From positions 1 through 64,000 of the forward strand of contig NZ_FZNO01000007.1 of assembly GCF_900188025.1 (NCBI RefSeq): 64,000 nt of DNA, in the 5' to 3' direction. The notes under the pieces are model-generated. The model made no database searches. It saw only the letters and a list, made by a program, of their open reading frames with translations, and was not told the DNA's origin. The stretch is from Blastococcus mobilis. GTDB lineage: Bacteria > Actinomycetota > Actinomycetes > Mycobacteriales > Geodermatophilaceae. Positions 21,250 to 31,109 of this stretch are shown here, in pieces. Position 1 is the stretch's first letter, and every line of letters begins with the position of its first letter. The translations under genes were made by a program, and so were the position numbers.

Positions 21250-21989
21250 CCGCACCCCCGTCCCTGCTCGTCGAGGACCTCGCCTACGCCTACCCCGACG
21301 GGCACCAGGCCCTCTACGGCGTCGACCTGCGGATCGAACGTGGCGAGCGGGTCGCCCTGCTGGGCCCGAACGGGGCGGGCAAGACCACCCTCGTCCTGCA
21401 CCTCAACGGCATCCTGCGCGCCGGACGCGGGCGGGTGACGGTCGGGGGGCTGCCCGTGGACAAGCCCGCGTTGCAGGAGATCCGGCGTCGGGTCGGCATC
21501 GTCTTCCAGGACCCCGACGACCAGCTGTTCATGCCCACCGTCGGGGAGGACGTGGCGTTCGGGCCACGCAATCTGGGGCTGCCGGAGGCGGAGATCGCTG
21601 CCCGGGTCGCCGAGGCCCTGGAGCAGGTCGGGATGAGCGGCTACGAGAACCGCCCGCCGCACCACCTGTCGTTCGGCCAGCGCCGCCGCGTTGCCGTCGC
21701 CACCGTGCTGTCGATGCACCCGGAGATCCTGGTGCTGGACGAGCCGTCCTCGAACCTGGACCCCGCCGGTCGGCGGGAGCTCGCCGAGGTCCTCCAGGCC
21801 CTTCCGGTGACCCTGCTGATGGTCACCCACGACCTGCCCTACGCCCTCCAGCTCTGCCCGCGTTCGGTGATCCTCGACGAGGGTGTGGTGGTCGCCGACG
21901 GGGCGACCCGTGAGCTGCTCGCCAACCCGGACCTCCTGTCGAGGCATCGCCTCGAGCTGCCGTACGGCTTCGACGTCAGCCGCACCTAG
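21246..21989 (+). CDS. cbiO: ECF transporter ATP-binding protein CbiO
   Basis: The 247-residue ABC ATPase has Walker A LLGPNGAGKTTLVLHLNG, Q-loop IVFQDPDDQLFMPTVGEDVA (the Q-D-P-D-D-Q signature of ECF ATPases), signature HHLSFGQRRRVAVA, Walker B ILVLDEPSSNLDP and the H-loop MVTHDLPYA. The signature has F in place of the second S of LSGGQ, as seen in many CbiO proteins. The GTG overlaps the cbiQ stop (GTGA). One ATPase gene is present, so it presumably works as a homodimer. Confidence 0.94.
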   Translation: MTAPPSLLVEDLAYAYPDGHQALYGVDLRIERGERVALLGPNGAGKTTLVLHLNGILRAGRGRVTVGGLPVDKPALQEIRRRVGIVFQDPDDQLFMPTVGEDVAFGPRNLGLPEAEIAARVAEALEQVGMSGYENRPPHHLSFGQRRRVAVATVLSMHPEILVLDEPSSNLDPAGRRELAEVLQALPVTLLMVTHDLPYALQLCPRSVILDEGVVVADGATRELLANPDLLSRHRLELPYGFDVSRT

Positions 21990-22016
21990 CCCACGACGCG
22001 CACCGGGCGATCTCTG

Positions 22017-22063
22017 GCCTCAGTCGGCTCCGCCGACCCCGCGCCTCAGTCGGCTCCGCCGAC
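22017..22063. repeat. Short tandem duplication at the 3' end of ftsY
   Basis: A 21-base unit (GCCTCAGTCGGCTCCGCCGA plus C) occurs at 22017-22037 and again at 22043-22063, with a period of 26 bases. The second copy encodes the last residues and stop of ftsY (VGGAD). The first copy is in the gap between cbiO and ftsY, so a recent duplication copied the gene end. Confidence 0.8.
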
Positions 22064-23251
22064 GAGCGCCTCGGCGAACGTCCTCGGCTCGAACGGCGCG
22101 AGGTCGTCGGGGCCCTCCCCCAGGCCGATCAGCTTCACCGGGATGCCGAGCTCGCGCTGCACCGAGACGACGATGCCGCCCTTGGCCGTCCCGTCGAGCT
22201 TGGTGAGCACGATGCCGGTGACCGTCACCGCCTCGGTGAACACCCGCGCCTGGACGACGCCGTTCTGGCCGGTCGTCGCGTCCAGGACCAGCAGCACCTC
22301 GGTCACCGGCGACTGCTTCTCGACGACCCGCTTGACCTTGCCCAGCTCGTCCATCAGGCCGGACTTGGTGTGCAACCGGCCGGCGGTGTCGATCAGCACG
22401 GCGTCCACCTCGCCCTCGACGCCGGTCCGCACCGCCTCGAAGGCCACCGACGCCGGGTCACCGCCCTCCCGGCCCCGGACGGTGAGCACCCCGACGCGCT
22501 CCCCCCAGGTCTCCAGCTGGTCGGCGGCCGCGGCGCGGAAGGTGTCCGCCGCCCCCAGGACGACGCTCTTCCCGTCCCCCACGAGCACGCGGGCGATCTT
22601 GCCGACCGTCGTCGTCTTCCCGGCGCCGTTGACGCCGACGACCAGGACGACCCCCGGCCGGCCCTCCCGCCGCTGGGTGCCGAGGGTGCGGTCCAGGTCC
22701 GGCCCGAGGACGGCGGTGAGCTCACGGACCAGCAGCTCGCGCAGGTCGGCCCCCGAGGCGGTCGCCAGCACCATCGACTGGGTGCGCAGCCGCTCCACGA
22801 TCTGCGTCGTGGCGGCGATGCCGACGTCGGCGGCCAGGAGGGTCTCCTCGAGCTCCTCCCAGTCCTCCTCGGTGAGCTTCTCGCGGGCGAGGACGGTGAG
22901 CAGGCCGCGGCCCAGCGAGGACTGCGAGCGGGCCAGCCGGGAGCGCAGCCGCACCAGGCGACCGGCGGACGGCGGCGGGGTCTCGAATACCAGGCCGGGC
23001 TCGGGCTCGGCGGGTGGCAACTCGACGGGGGGCGCCTCGGCCGTCTCCGGCGGCAGCCCCAGCCCGGAAGCGGTGGCCCCCGTCGCACGCGGTTCCTCGA
23101 CGGGTGCGGGCGGCCGGGGCCGGGTGAGCGTCGTCCCGGTGGCCGCGTCGTCGTCCAGGCGCGTCGTGCGCCGTCCTCTGCCGACCAGCAGGCCCACTCC
23201 GGCGATGAGTGCCACGACGAGGATCGCGATCGCGATGAGGACGAATTCCAT
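22046..23251 (-). CDS. ftsY: Signal recognition particle receptor FtsY
   Basis: FtsY receives Ffh-ribosome complexes at the membrane. The N-terminus is a hydrophobic helix (MEFVLIAIAILVVALIAGVG), as in membrane-anchored actinobacterial FtsY, followed by an acidic, proline-rich linker to ~120. The NG domain has LVVGVNGAGKTTTVGKIARV, GAADTFRAAAADQLETWGER, VLIDTAGRLHTKSGLMDELG and TKLDGTAKGGIVVSVQRELG. The length of 401 residues is normal. The ATG at 23249-23251 is chosen because the hydrophobic anchor begins there. Confidence 0.96.
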   Translation of the reverse strand: MEFVLIAIAILVVALIAGVGLLVGRGRRTTRLDDDAATGTTLTRPRPPAPVEEPRATGATASGLGLPPETAEAPPVELPPAEPEPGLVFETPPPSAGRLVRLRSRLARSQSSLGRGLLTVLAREKLTEEDWEELEETLLAADVGIAATTQIVERLRTQSMVLATASGADLRELLVRELTAVLGPDLDRTLGTQRREGRPGVVLVVGVNGAGKTTTVGKIARVLVGDGKSVVLGAADTFRAAAADQLETWGERVGVLTVRGREGGDPASVAFEAVRTGVEGEVDAVLIDTAGRLHTKSGLMDELGKVKRVVEKQSPVTEVLLVLDATTGQNGVVQARVFTEAVTVTGIVLTKLDGTAKGGIVVSVQRELGIPVKLIGLGEGPDDLAPFEPRTFAEALVGGAD

Positions 23252-23318
23252 GCCGCGAGTCTCCCAGCTCGCGGCGGTGCTGCAGGCAGGACACAGGTTC
23301 GTGGTCCACGCTGGACCG

Positions 23319-24992
23319 ATGTCGTCACCCACGAGCGCTGATCCGGTCCTCCTGCTGGGCCCACTGCTGCGGCACGTGGACCCGGTGTCCGCCACGGTGT
23401 GGGTGGAGACCGATCGCCCCTGCGAGGTCGACGTCCTCGGCCGGCGGGCGCGCACGTTCTGCGTCGGCGGTCACCACTACGCCCTGGTGATGGTCGAGGA
23501 CCTCGAGCCCGGCAGCACGACGCCGTACGAGGTGCGGCTGGACGGCGCGCAGGTGTGGCCGCCGAGGAACTCGGAGTTCCCACCCAGCCGGATCCGGACG
23601 CCCGGTCGCCCGGGGCCGTTCCGTCTGGCCTTCGGTTCCTGCCGCTACGCCAGCCGGCGAACGGTCGAGGACTCCGAGGGCATCCCCCCGGACGCGCTGG
23701 TCCTCTACGCCTCCCAGATGGCCGCCGTGCCCGAGGACCAGTGGCCCGATGCCCTCGTGCTCCTCGGCGACCAGGTCTACGCCGACGAGCTCACGAAGGA
23801 GACGACGTCGTGGCTGCACCGCCGGCGGAACGGTCGGGAGGAGAAGCGGTCCCCGGACCACGAGGTCGCCGACTTCGAGGAGTACACCCGGCTGTACTTC
23901 GAGTCCTGGCGGGACCCGCAGGTGCGCTGGCTGCTGTCGACGATCCCGTCCTCGATGATCTTCGACGACCACGAGATGATCGACGACTGGAACACCTCGG
24001 CCGCCTGGCGCGAGAAGATCACCCGCCGGTCCTGGTGGCGGGGACGGATCACCGGCGGCCTGACCAGCTACTGGGTCTACCAGCACCTGGGCAACCTCAG
24101 CCCGCAGGAGCTGGCCGAGAACAAGACCTGGCAGGCGATCCAGGGCATGAGTGCTGACGACCCCACTCGGGACGCCGAGCCGATGCTGCGCGAGATGGCC
24201 GAGCTGGCCGATGCCGAGCCGGCGACCATCCGGTGGAGCTTCGTGCGGCACTGGGGCGAGGCTCGACTGATCATGGTCGACAGCCGGGCCGGCCGCGTCC
24301 TGGAGGAGCAGCACCGCCGGATGCTCGACGAGGACGAGTTCGCCTGGGTCGAGGCCGCGATGCGCCGCGCCGTCGACGAGGGCGTGGAGCACCTGATCCT
24401 CGGCACGTCGCTGCCGTGGCTGCTGCCGCACGCGATCCACAACCTGGAACGCTGGAACGAGACGCTCAACGTGCGCCACCACGGACGGTGGCGCGGGCGG
24501 ATCGCCGAGTCGCTGCGGCAGGCCGCCGACCTCGAGCACTGGGCGGCGTTCGGGCACTCCTTCGACCGCCTGGGCGCGGCGCTGGCGGCCGTCGCGCGCG
24601 GGGACCACGGCCGGGCACCCGCGACGGCGCTGGTGCTCTCCGGCGACGTGCACCACGCCTACGCCGCGGAACTGGTCGAACCGGGGGACCTCACCAGCCG
24701 CGTGCACCAGCTCACCGTCTCCCCGCTGCACAACCAGGCACCGCACCCGATCCGCGTCGGGTTCACGATCGGCTGGAGCCGCGCGGCGAAGCGGTTCACG
24801 AACGCCCTGGCGCGGCTGGCGAAGGCGGAGCCGAACCGGCTCGAATGGAACAAGCTCGCCGGCCCCTTCTTCGGCAATCAGATCGGTGAGCTCGTCCTGA
24901 AGGACCGGTCGGCACGCTTCGTGCTCCTGGTGAGTCAGCGCGGGCGGCCCGAGCTGCGACAGGTGCTCGACGTTCCCCTCGCGGAGGCCTGA
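23319..24992 (+). CDS. PhoD-like alkaline phosphatase/phosphodiesterase family protein
   Basis: The 557-residue protein has an N-terminal Fn3-like domain (SATVWVETDRPCEVDVLGRR) and a PhoD-type metallophosphatase domain with FGSCRYASRRTVED, ALVLLGDQVYADEL, MIFDDHEMIDDWN and LVLSGDVHHAYAAEL. These supply the calcium/iron-binding residues of the family. There is no signal peptide at the start, unlike secreted PhoD, so it is probably cytoplasmic. The substrate is unknown. It diverges from ftsY. Confidence 0.85.
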   Translation: MSSPTSADPVLLLGPLLRHVDPVSATVWVETDRPCEVDVLGRRARTFCVGGHHYALVMVEDLEPGSTTPYEVRLDGAQVWPPRNSEFPPSRIRTPGRPGPFRLAFGSCRYASRRTVEDSEGIPPDALVLYASQMAAVPEDQWPDALVLLGDQVYADELTKETTSWLHRRRNGREEKRSPDHEVADFEEYTRLYFESWRDPQVRWLLSTIPSSMIFDDHEMIDDWNTSAAWREKITRRSWWRGRITGGLTSYWVYQHLGNLSPQELAENKTWQAIQGMSADDPTRDAEPMLREMAELADAEPATIRWSFVRHWGEARLIMVDSRAGRVLEEQHRRMLDEDEFAWVEAAMRRAVDEGVEHLILGTSLPWLLPHAIHNLERWNETLNVRHHGRWRGRIAESLRQAADLEHWAAFGHSFDRLGAALAAVARGDHGRAPATALVLSGDVHHAYAAELVEPGDLTSRVHQLTVSPLHNQAPHPIRVGFTIGWSRAAKRFTNALARLAKAEPNRLEWNKLAGPFFGNQIGELVLKDRSARFVLLVSQRGRPELRQVLDVPLAEA

Positions 24993-25004
24993 GAAGCTGC
25001 ACGC

Positions 25005-25802
25005 ATGACCAAGCCCGCCCCTGGTCCCGACCAGCCGCCGATCCCCGTCCGGCTGGTCACCTTCAACACCCACCACGGGGTCGGTGAGGACGCGCGGCAC
25101 GACCTGCCGCGGCTGGCCAAGCTGCTGCACTCGGTGGACGCCGACGTCATCTGCCTGCAGGAGGTCGACCGGTACTTCGGTGAGCGCAGCGAGGACGTCG
25201 ACCAGGCGCTGCTGCTCTCGCGGGCCCTGGACATGCAGCTCGCCTGGGGACCGGCGATCGACGACCCGGGACCGGACGACCGGCCGCGTCAGTACGGGAA
25301 CGCGCTGCTGTCGCGGCTGCCCATCCTGATCAGCGACGTCCACCCGCTGCCCGGCGAGGGCGAGCCCCGCAGCGCCCTGCGGACGATGCTCGAGCTGGAC
25401 GGCGGGACGCTCTGGGTGACCAACACCCACCTGAGCGCCGGCCGGCCGGATCGGCGGACCGAGCAGGTGACCGCCCTGGCCGCGCTGCACACCGAGTCGA
25501 TGGAGGCCGGGGTGCTCGTGGGCGACCTCAACGCCCGCCCGGACGCGCCCGAGCTCGAGCCGCTGCAGGGGCGCTTCTCCGACGCCTGGGACCTGGCGCA
25601 CGATCGCGACGACCAGGCGGGCTGGCGCTTCTGGCAGCGCGAGGAGGGGCTGACCCACCCCGCGCACGCACCACACCGCCGGATCGACCAGGTGTGGGTC
25701 ACCTCCGGGGTGACGGTCGCCGCGGCCCAGGTCCTCGACGCCGGCGGCGCGTCGGACCACCTGCCGGTCATGGTCGATCTGCTGGTGCAGTCCGGCGTGT
25801 GA
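25005..25802 (+). CDS. Endonuclease/exonuclease/phosphatase (EEP) family protein
   Basis: The 265-residue protein has the EEP motifs in order: RLVTFNTHHGVGE, VICLQEVDRYF, VTNTHLSAG, GVLVGDLNARPD, RRIDQVWV and ASDHLPVMVDLLV. Metal-dependent hydrolysis of a phosphodiester is expected, but whether the target is nucleic acid, a lipid head group or a small molecule is not evident. It follows the PhoD-like gene by 12 bases, so the pair are probably co-transcribed; two phosphodiester hydrolases together hint at a shared phosphate-salvage task. Confidence 0.82.
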   Translation: MTKPAPGPDQPPIPVRLVTFNTHHGVGEDARHDLPRLAKLLHSVDADVICLQEVDRYFGERSEDVDQALLLSRALDMQLAWGPAIDDPGPDDRPRQYGNALLSRLPILISDVHPLPGEGEPRSALRTMLELDGGTLWVTNTHLSAGRPDRRTEQVTALAALHTESMEAGVLVGDLNARPDAPELEPLQGRFSDAWDLAHDRDDQAGWRFWQREEGLTHPAHAPHRRIDQVWVTSGVTVAAAQVLDAGGASDHLPVMVDLLVQSGV

Positions 25803-25804
25803 AA

Positions 25805-25861
25805 GAGGACCCCCCTCCTCCCCTCCCCTCGCAGGCTCGGGGCGGTGCCCTGGAGGGGGCC
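25805..25861. repeat. Dispersed GC-rich intergenic repeat, copy 2
   Basis: In reverse orientation, this gap between two convergent genes reads CCAGGGCACCGCCCCGAGCC followed by a TGCGAGGGGAGGGG run and GGGGTCCTC. It matches the core of the copies at 14.6, 32.9 and 51.7 kb. It fills nearly the whole gap. Confidence 0.55.
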
Positions 25862-25864
25862 GGA

Positions 25865-28800
25865 CTAAGCCGGCTCGAGCTCGCGCAGCCGCTGGCTGAT
25901 CACGCCGGTGATGCCGTCGCCGCGCATGCTCACGCCGTAGAGGGCGTCGGCGATCTCCATCGTCCGCTTCTGGTGGGTGATGACGATCAGCTGCGAGGTC
26001 GACCGGAGCTGCTCCACCAGAGTGAGCAGCCGGCCCAGGTTCACGTCGTCCAGGGCGGCCTCCACCTCGTCGAGCACGTAGAACGGCGAGGGGCGGGCGC
26101 GGAAGATCGCCACCAGCAGGGCCACGGCCGTCAGCGACCGTTCGCCGCCGGACAGCAGTGAGAGCCGCTTGACCTTCTTCCCCGGCGGGCGCGCCTCGAC
26201 CTCGATGCCGGTGGTGAGCAGGTCGTCGGGCTCGGTCAGGACCAGTCGCCCCTGCCCGCCGGGGAACAGGGTCGCGAAGACGCCCTCGAACTCCCGCGCC
26301 ACGTCGGCGAAGGCCGCGGCGAAGACGTCGTGGATCCGCTCGTCGACCTCGCGGACGACGGTGAGCAGGTCCCGGCGGGTGGACTTGAGGTCCTCCAGCT
26401 GGGTGGCGAGGAATCCGTGCCGTTCCTCCAGCGCCGCGAACTCCTCCAGCGCCAGGGGGTTGACCTTGCCCAGGGTGGCCAGGTCGCGCTCGGCCTTGGC
26501 CGCCCGGCGCTCCTGCACGGCCCGGTCGTAGGGCACCGGGTCGGGCTCGGCCACCCCCGCCGCCTCGGCCGCGGCGACCTGCTGGGGCGACGGCGGCACC
26601 GGTGCACCAGGCCCGTACTCCCCGAGCAGCGTCGGCAGGTCGACGCCGTACTCCTCGGCCGCGCGCGCCTCCAGCGCCTCGATGCGATAGCGCTGCTCGG
26701 CGCGGGCCACCTCGTCGCGGTGCACCTCGTCGGTGAGCCGGTCGAGGTCCGCGGTGGCGGCACGCACCCGCCCACGTACCTCGAGCAGTTCGGCCTCCTG
26801 CGCGGACCGCGAGGCGGCGAGCGCGTCACGTTCGGCGGCCGCCCGCGTCAGGGAGGTCGCGAGGGCGGCGAGCGCCACGTCGGCATCGGACCGGACCGTG
26901 GCGGCGACGGCGGCGCCACGCTCCCGCGCCGCCCGTGCCACCGCAGCCCGCTCGCGGGCCGCCCGCTCCTGCCGGGCCTGGCGCCGCAGCGACTCGGCCC
27001 GGCCGTGCAGGGCCCGGGCGCGCTCCTCGGCGGTCCGGACGGCCAATCGCGCCTCGGTCTCGGCCTGACGGGCCGCGGCGACCTCGGCGCGCAGCCGGTC
27101 GCGAACCTCCGTCGACGGCTCCTCCTCGACGGGGGCCGCCTCCGCCTCGGCCAGCCGCTGCTCCAGTCCGGAGAGGGTGGTCAGCACCTGTTCCAGCGCC
27201 TGCTCGGCGCGGACGCGGGCGGCGAGGGAGCGCTCGGCCTCGGCCTGGGCGGACCGGGCGGCTGCGCCCAGCTCCGCCAGCTCGGCGGCGACCGCCGAGC
27301 GCGAGCGGTCCGAGGCCTGGCGGGCGACGAGGGCGGCGTCGACGTCGGCGGATCGGTCGCGGGCGGCGTCCCGGGCCTCCGCGAGACGGTCGGCGAGCTC
27401 AGCCGCCCGGGTGACGGCCTGAGCCAGCTCGCCGTCGGCCTCGTCCACCCGCGCCCGGACGACGAGGTTCGACGGCGCGTCGGTCTGCCCGCCGACCGCC
27501 CAGTCCGCGCCGACGAGGTCGCCGGCGGCGGTGACGGCGCGCACCCGCGGGTGCGTGCCCACGAGCGTGACGGCAGTGTCCAGGTCGGGGACGAGAGCGA
27601 CGCGCTCCAGGGCCCGGGCCAGCGCCGGCTGCAGCTCGTCGGGAGCGTCGACGGCGTCGAGTGCCCACCGGACACCCTCAGGCAGCACGGGCCAGCCGTC
27701 CCGCGGGACCGGCGGGAGTCCGCCGGTGACCAGCAGCCCGGCCCGGCCGCCGTCGGTGCCCTTGAGGTGTCCCAGCGCGGCCGCGGCCGCGGCGACGCCG
27801 GAGACCACGACGGCGTCGGCCATCCCGCCCAGGGCGGCACCCAGCGCCACCTCGTCGCCGGCCCGCACGGTCAGCCGATCGGCCACCGGGCCGAGCACCC
27901 CGGTCAGACCGGCCCCGAGGAGCGCGGCGGCGCCGTTGACCGGCGTCAGTCCCTGGGCCAGGGCGTCCCGGCGGGCCTGCCAGGAGGCGCGGTCCCGCTC
28001 GGCTGCCCGCTCGGCCGCGGTCAGCTCGGCGACCAGCCGGGCCGCGGCAGCGTGGGCGGCGACGGCCTCCTCGTGGGCCGCGACCAGCGCGACGTCGCCG
28101 TCCTGCTGGTCGGCCACCACCGCACGCCGCTCGGCCAGCCGCTCAGTGGCCACCTCGGCACGATCGGCGGCCTCGCCGGCGGCCAGGGTGAGTCGCTCGA
28201 TCTCCGACTGGCCGGCGGCGACCCGCGAGCGGGCCGCCGCGACCTCACCGGACAGCCGTGCCAGGCCTTCCCGACGGTCGGCCAGCGCCCGGGCCGCGGC
28301 GACCCATGCCCGCTCCTCCGCGGCCAGCGCCGTCTCGAGCTCGGCGCGCTGCGCGACGACGGCGGCCAGGCGGGTGCGTTCGGCCTCCAGACCGGCCGCG
28401 AGCTCGGTCTCGGTCGCCGCCACCCGGTCGGCCTCGGCGTCCAGCTGGTCGGGGTCGCGCCCCGCACTGGCGGCCGGTCCGGCGGCGGAGAGGTGGCGGT
28501 GCCGTTCGGCGGCCAGCTGGGCCACAGCGCGGAAACGCTCACCGAGCGCGGAGAGGCGGTACCAGGTGTCCGACGCCGCCTGCAGCCGCGGGGCGCTCGC
28601 GGCGAGCCCCGACTCCAGCTCGGCCTCCCGGCGCGAGACGACGGACAGCTCACGCTCGACCAGGGCCCGCCGTTCCCGTGCCGCCGTCTCGTCGGCGACG
28701 TCCTTGTCGAGGGAGTCCCGGAGCTGGACGAGGTCGTCGGCGAGCAGCCGCAGGCGGGCGTCCCGGAGGTCGGCCTGCACGCCCGCCGCCCGGCGGGCCA

Positions 28801-29431
28801 CCTCGGCCTGCTTGCCCAGCGGCTTCAGCTGGCGGCGCAGCTCGGTGGTGAGGTCGGCCAGCCGATCGAGGTTGTGCGACATCCCCTCGAGCTTGCGAAG
28901 CGCCTTCTCCTTGCGCTTACGGTGCTTGAGGACCCCCGCGGCCTCCTCGATGAAGGCACGGCGGTCCTCGGGACGGCCGGAGAGGACGGCGTCGAGCTGC
29001 CCCTGCCCGACGATGACGTGCATCTCGCGGCCGATGCCGGAGTCGCTGAGCAGCTCCTGGACGTCGAGGAGGCGGACCTTGTCGCCGTTGATCTCGTACT
29101 CGCTCTCCCCGGAGCGGTACATGCGGCGGGTGATCGACACCTCGGTGTACTCGATCGGCAGCGCGCCGTCGGAGTTGTCGATCGTGAGGGTCACCTCGGC
29201 CCGGCCGAGGGCGGGGCGGCCGGCGGTGCCGGCGAAGATGACGTCCTCCATCTTGCCGCCGCGCAGGCTCTTGGCGCCCTGCTCGCCGAGGACCCAGGCG
29301 ATGGCATCGACGACGTTGGACTTGCCGGACCCGTTGGGGCCGACGACTGCGGTGATGCCGGGCTCCAGCCGGAGCGTGGTGGCGGACGCGAAGGACTTGA
29401 AGCCCTTGAGCGTCAGGCTGGAGAGGTGCAC
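25865..29431 (-). CDS. smc: Chromosome segregation protein SMC
   Basis: The 1188-residue protein has the full SMC plan. The N-terminal head carries VVGPNGSGKSNVVDAIAWVL. Long coiled coils cover ~170-490 and ~680-1010, with a hinge at about 500-660 (GAALGGMADAVVVSGVAAAA). The C-terminal head carries the signature LLSGGERSLTAVALL and Walker B PFYVLDEVEAALDDVN. It compacts and segregates the chromosome with ScpA/ScpB, which are not in the window. The coils are very rich in Ala, Arg and Glu. It starts with GTG. Confidence 0.97.
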   Translation of the reverse strand: MHLSSLTLKGFKSFASATTLRLEPGITAVVGPNGSGKSNVVDAIAWVLGEQGAKSLRGGKMEDVIFAGTAGRPALGRAEVTLTIDNSDGALPIEYTEVSITRRMYRSGESEYEINGDKVRLLDVQELLSDSGIGREMHVIVGQGQLDAVLSGRPEDRRAFIEEAAGVLKHRKRKEKALRKLEGMSHNLDRLADLTTELRRQLKPLGKQAEVARRAAGVQADLRDARLRLLADDLVQLRDSLDKDVADETAARERRALVERELSVVSRREAELESGLAASAPRLQAASDTWYRLSALGERFRAVAQLAAERHRHLSAAGPAASAGRDPDQLDAEADRVAATETELAAGLEAERTRLAAVVAQRAELETALAAEERAWVAAARALADRREGLARLSGEVAAARSRVAAGQSEIERLTLAAGEAADRAEVATERLAERRAVVADQQDGDVALVAAHEEAVAAHAAAARLVAELTAAERAAERDRASWQARRDALAQGLTPVNGAAALLGAGLTGVLGPVADRLTVRAGDEVALGAALGGMADAVVVSGVAAAAAALGHLKGTDGGRAGLLVTGGLPPVPRDGWPVLPEGVRWALDAVDAPDELQPALARALERVALVPDLDTAVTLVGTHPRVRAVTAAGDLVGADWAVGGQTDAPSNLVVRARVDEADGELAQAVTRAAELADRLAEARDAARDRSADVDAALVARQASDRSRSAVAAELAELGAAARSAQAEAERSLAARVRAEQALEQVLTTLSGLEQRLAEAEAAPVEEEPSTEVRDRLRAEVAAARQAETEARLAVRTAEERARALHGRAESLRRQARQERAARERAAVARAARERGAAVAATVRSDADVALAALATSLTRAAAERDALAASRSAQEAELLEVRGRVRAATADLDRLTDEVHRDEVARAEQRYRIEALEARAAEEYGVDLPTLLGEYGPGAPVPPSPQQVAAAEAAGVAEPDPVPYDRAVQERRAAKAERDLATLGKVNPLALEEFAALEERHGFLATQLEDLKSTRRDLLTVVREVDERIHDVFAAAFADVAREFEGVFATLFPGGQGRLVLTEPDDLLTTGIEVEARPPGKKVKRLSLLSGGERSLTAVALLVAIFRARPSPFYVLDEVEAALDDVNLGRLLTLVEQLRSTSQLIVITHQKRTMEIADALYGVSMRGDGITGVISQRLRELEPA

Positions 29432-29555
29432 GGAACAGGCACTCTAGCCGGGACACCGGCGTCGGCCTCGCATGTCGGGGCCGATGGTGCAGGTGGGACG
29501 CGGGGGGTGTCGGGCCGTCAGGCGACGTCCTGGCCCGACTCCGAGGTGTCCGGCT

Positions 29556-29747
29556 TCAGGCCAGGGCCGGCTCGGCGTTGTCGCCGGCCATCGACAGCAG
29601 TTCGCGGGCGATCGCGGCCTCCCGCTGGGCGCGCAGCTCCAGGAGCTCCTGCTCCAGCCGCCGCACCTTGGCCCGCAGGACTGCGTTCTCCTCGACTACT
29701 CGGAGCTCCGCGGGTGCGACGACGTGACCGAACAGGGCCTTGGCCAT
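29556..29747 (-). CDS. Small conserved actinobacterial coiled-coil protein
   Basis: The 63-residue product begins MAKALFGHVVAPAELRVVEE and continues as one leucine-zipper-like helix (LRAKVRRLEQELLELRAQRE). Short proteins starting MAKALFGH with a coiled coil are common in actinobacteria and uncharacterised as far as I know. The start ATG 29745-29747 is preferred over an upstream ATG at 29852 that adds a non-conserved stretch. It sits between acyP and smc on the same strand. Confidence 0.7.
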   Translation of the reverse strand: MAKALFGHVVAPAELRVVEENAVLRAKVRRLEQELLELRAQREAAIARELLSMAGDNAEPALA

Positions 29748-29896
29748 GACTGCAACGGCCTTTCCGAGCGAGAGGGTGAGCCCGGCGCCCCGGATGTCGG
29801 TCGGCGCCAGCTGTGGTATCCCCAGGGTGACAGGCCCGGACACGCAGGTCAACGCGAAGACCGCCTACTCCCCGTGTCGGGGGGATGTCGCGTTCG

Positions 29897-30166
29897 TCAC
29901 TCTGTGGTGAAGCTCGCTGTCCCCTGTGCGGGCTCGTCCCGGTAGTCGACCCCAGCCACCGTTCCGGGGGCGCGCGGACCGTCGAGAGCGCCCAGGACGG
30001 CGGCGACGGCGTCGTCGGCTCCCTCCAGCACGACCTCGACCCGCCCGTCGGGCAGGTTCCGGGCCGAGCCGCTCAGCCCCGCCTCGCCGGCGAGCCCGCG
30101 CACGAACCACCGGTACCCGACGCCCTGCACGTGCCCCGAGACGAGGGCGACAGCCCGGCGCGTCAT
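29897..30166 (-). CDS. acyP: Acylphosphatase
   Basis: The 89-residue protein has the two acylphosphatase signatures, [19 protein letters not shown] (catalytic Arg) and [20 protein letters not shown] (catalytic Asn). It hydrolyses the carboxyl-phosphate bond of acyl phosphates. It is located between mutM and smc, the usual actinobacterial place, with only ten bases to mutM. Confidence 0.95.
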   Translation of the reverse strand: MTRRAVALVSGHVQGVGYRWFVRGLAGEAGLSGSARNLPDGRVEVVLEGADDAVAAVLGALDGPRAPGTVAGVDYRDEPAQGTASFTTE

Positions 30167-30176
30167 GAGGGGCGCT

Positions 30177-31106
30177 TCATGCGCGGGGGGCCCTGGGCGC
30201 CGCCGGCTTCCGCCGGCCCCGCGGGGACGGCTGGCACTGCGGGCAACTGAAGCTGGAACGGTTCATGAAGGACTCCCGCCGGATCGGGGTCCCGCACCGG
30301 GGGCAGGGCCGATCGGCCTGGCCGTAGACGGCGAGGAACCGGGAGAAGTAGCCGCTCTGCCCGTTGACGTCGACGTACAGGGAGTCGAACGACGTCCCAC
30401 CCTGGGCCAGGGCCTCCCCCAGCACGTCGCGGACCCCGTCGAGGAGGTCGGCCACCTGGCCCCGGGTGAGTTTGTCGGTCGGCCGGGCACCGTGCAGCCG
30501 GGCCCGCCACAGCGCCTCGTCGGCGTAGATGTTGCCGACGCCGCCGATCAGGGTCTGGTCGAGCAACGCGCGCTTGACCTCCGTACGGCGCCGCCGGAGC
30601 GCGGCGCTGAAGGCCGCCTCGTCGAAGGTGCCGTCCAGTGGGTCGATCGCGATGTGCGCCAGCCGCGACGGGATGTCCGCCGCGATGGCTCCGCCCGCCC
30701 CACCACCCCGAGGCAACTCCTCGACCGCCAGGCCACCGAAGGTCCGCTGATCGACGAAGCGCAGCTCGCGGCCGCCGTCGGTGAAGGTGAACCGGGCACG
30801 CAGGTGCGTCTCGTCCGGCTGGCTGGGCTTCTCCACCAGCAGCTGTCCGCTCATGCCCAGGTGCGCCACGAGCGCTCCGCCGGACGGCGCCCCGTCCGGC
30901 TCGGCGAGCGGCAGCCACAGGTACTTGCCGCGACGGTGGGCGGCGGTGAGCGTGCGGCCGGTCAGCTGCGCCACGAAGGAGTCGGCCCCCTCGAGATGCC
31001 GGCGCACCGCGCGCGGGTGATGCACCTCGACGGCGGCGACGGTGCGCCCGGCGACCCACTGCTCCAGGCCCCGCCGGACCACCTCGACCTCGGGAAGTTC
31101 CGGCAC
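30177..31106 (-). CDS. mutM: Formamidopyrimidine-DNA glycosylase
   Basis: This bifunctional base-excision enzyme removes 8-oxoguanine and Fapy lesions. The protein starts [15 protein letters not shown] (catalytic Pro2, Glu3) and has [20 protein letters not shown] and the C-terminal zinc finger [10 protein letters not shown]...FSCPQCQ. A basic C-terminal tail follows. It is 309 residues, slightly longer than E. coli MutM. It lies three bases after rnc, likely the same operon. Confidence 0.96.
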   Translation of the reverse strand: MPELPEVEVVRRGLEQWVAGRTVAAVEVHHPRAVRRHLEGADSFVAQLTGRTLTAAHRRGKYLWLPLAEPDGAPSGGALVAHLGMSGQLLVEKPSQPDETHLRARFTFTDGGRELRFVDQRTFGGLAVEELPRGGGAGGAIAADIPSRLAHIAIDPLDGTFDEAAFSAALRRRRTEVKRALLDQTLIGGVGNIYADEALWRARLHGARPTDKLTRGQVADLLDGVRDVLGEALAQGGTSFDSLYVDVNGQSGYFSRFLAVYGQADRPCPRCGTPIRRESFMNRSSFSCPQCQPSPRGRRKPAAPRAPRA

Positions 31107-31109
31107 CGC

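Noticed and set aside
23325-25760. An 811-codon open frame on the minus strand
   Set aside because: It overlaps both the PhoD-like and EEP genes in antisense and has no recognisable motif.
26330-29749. An 1139-codon open frame on the plus strand
   Set aside because: It is antisense to smc and has low-complexity Gly/Leu/Gln/Arg composition; smc on the minus strand has all family motifs.
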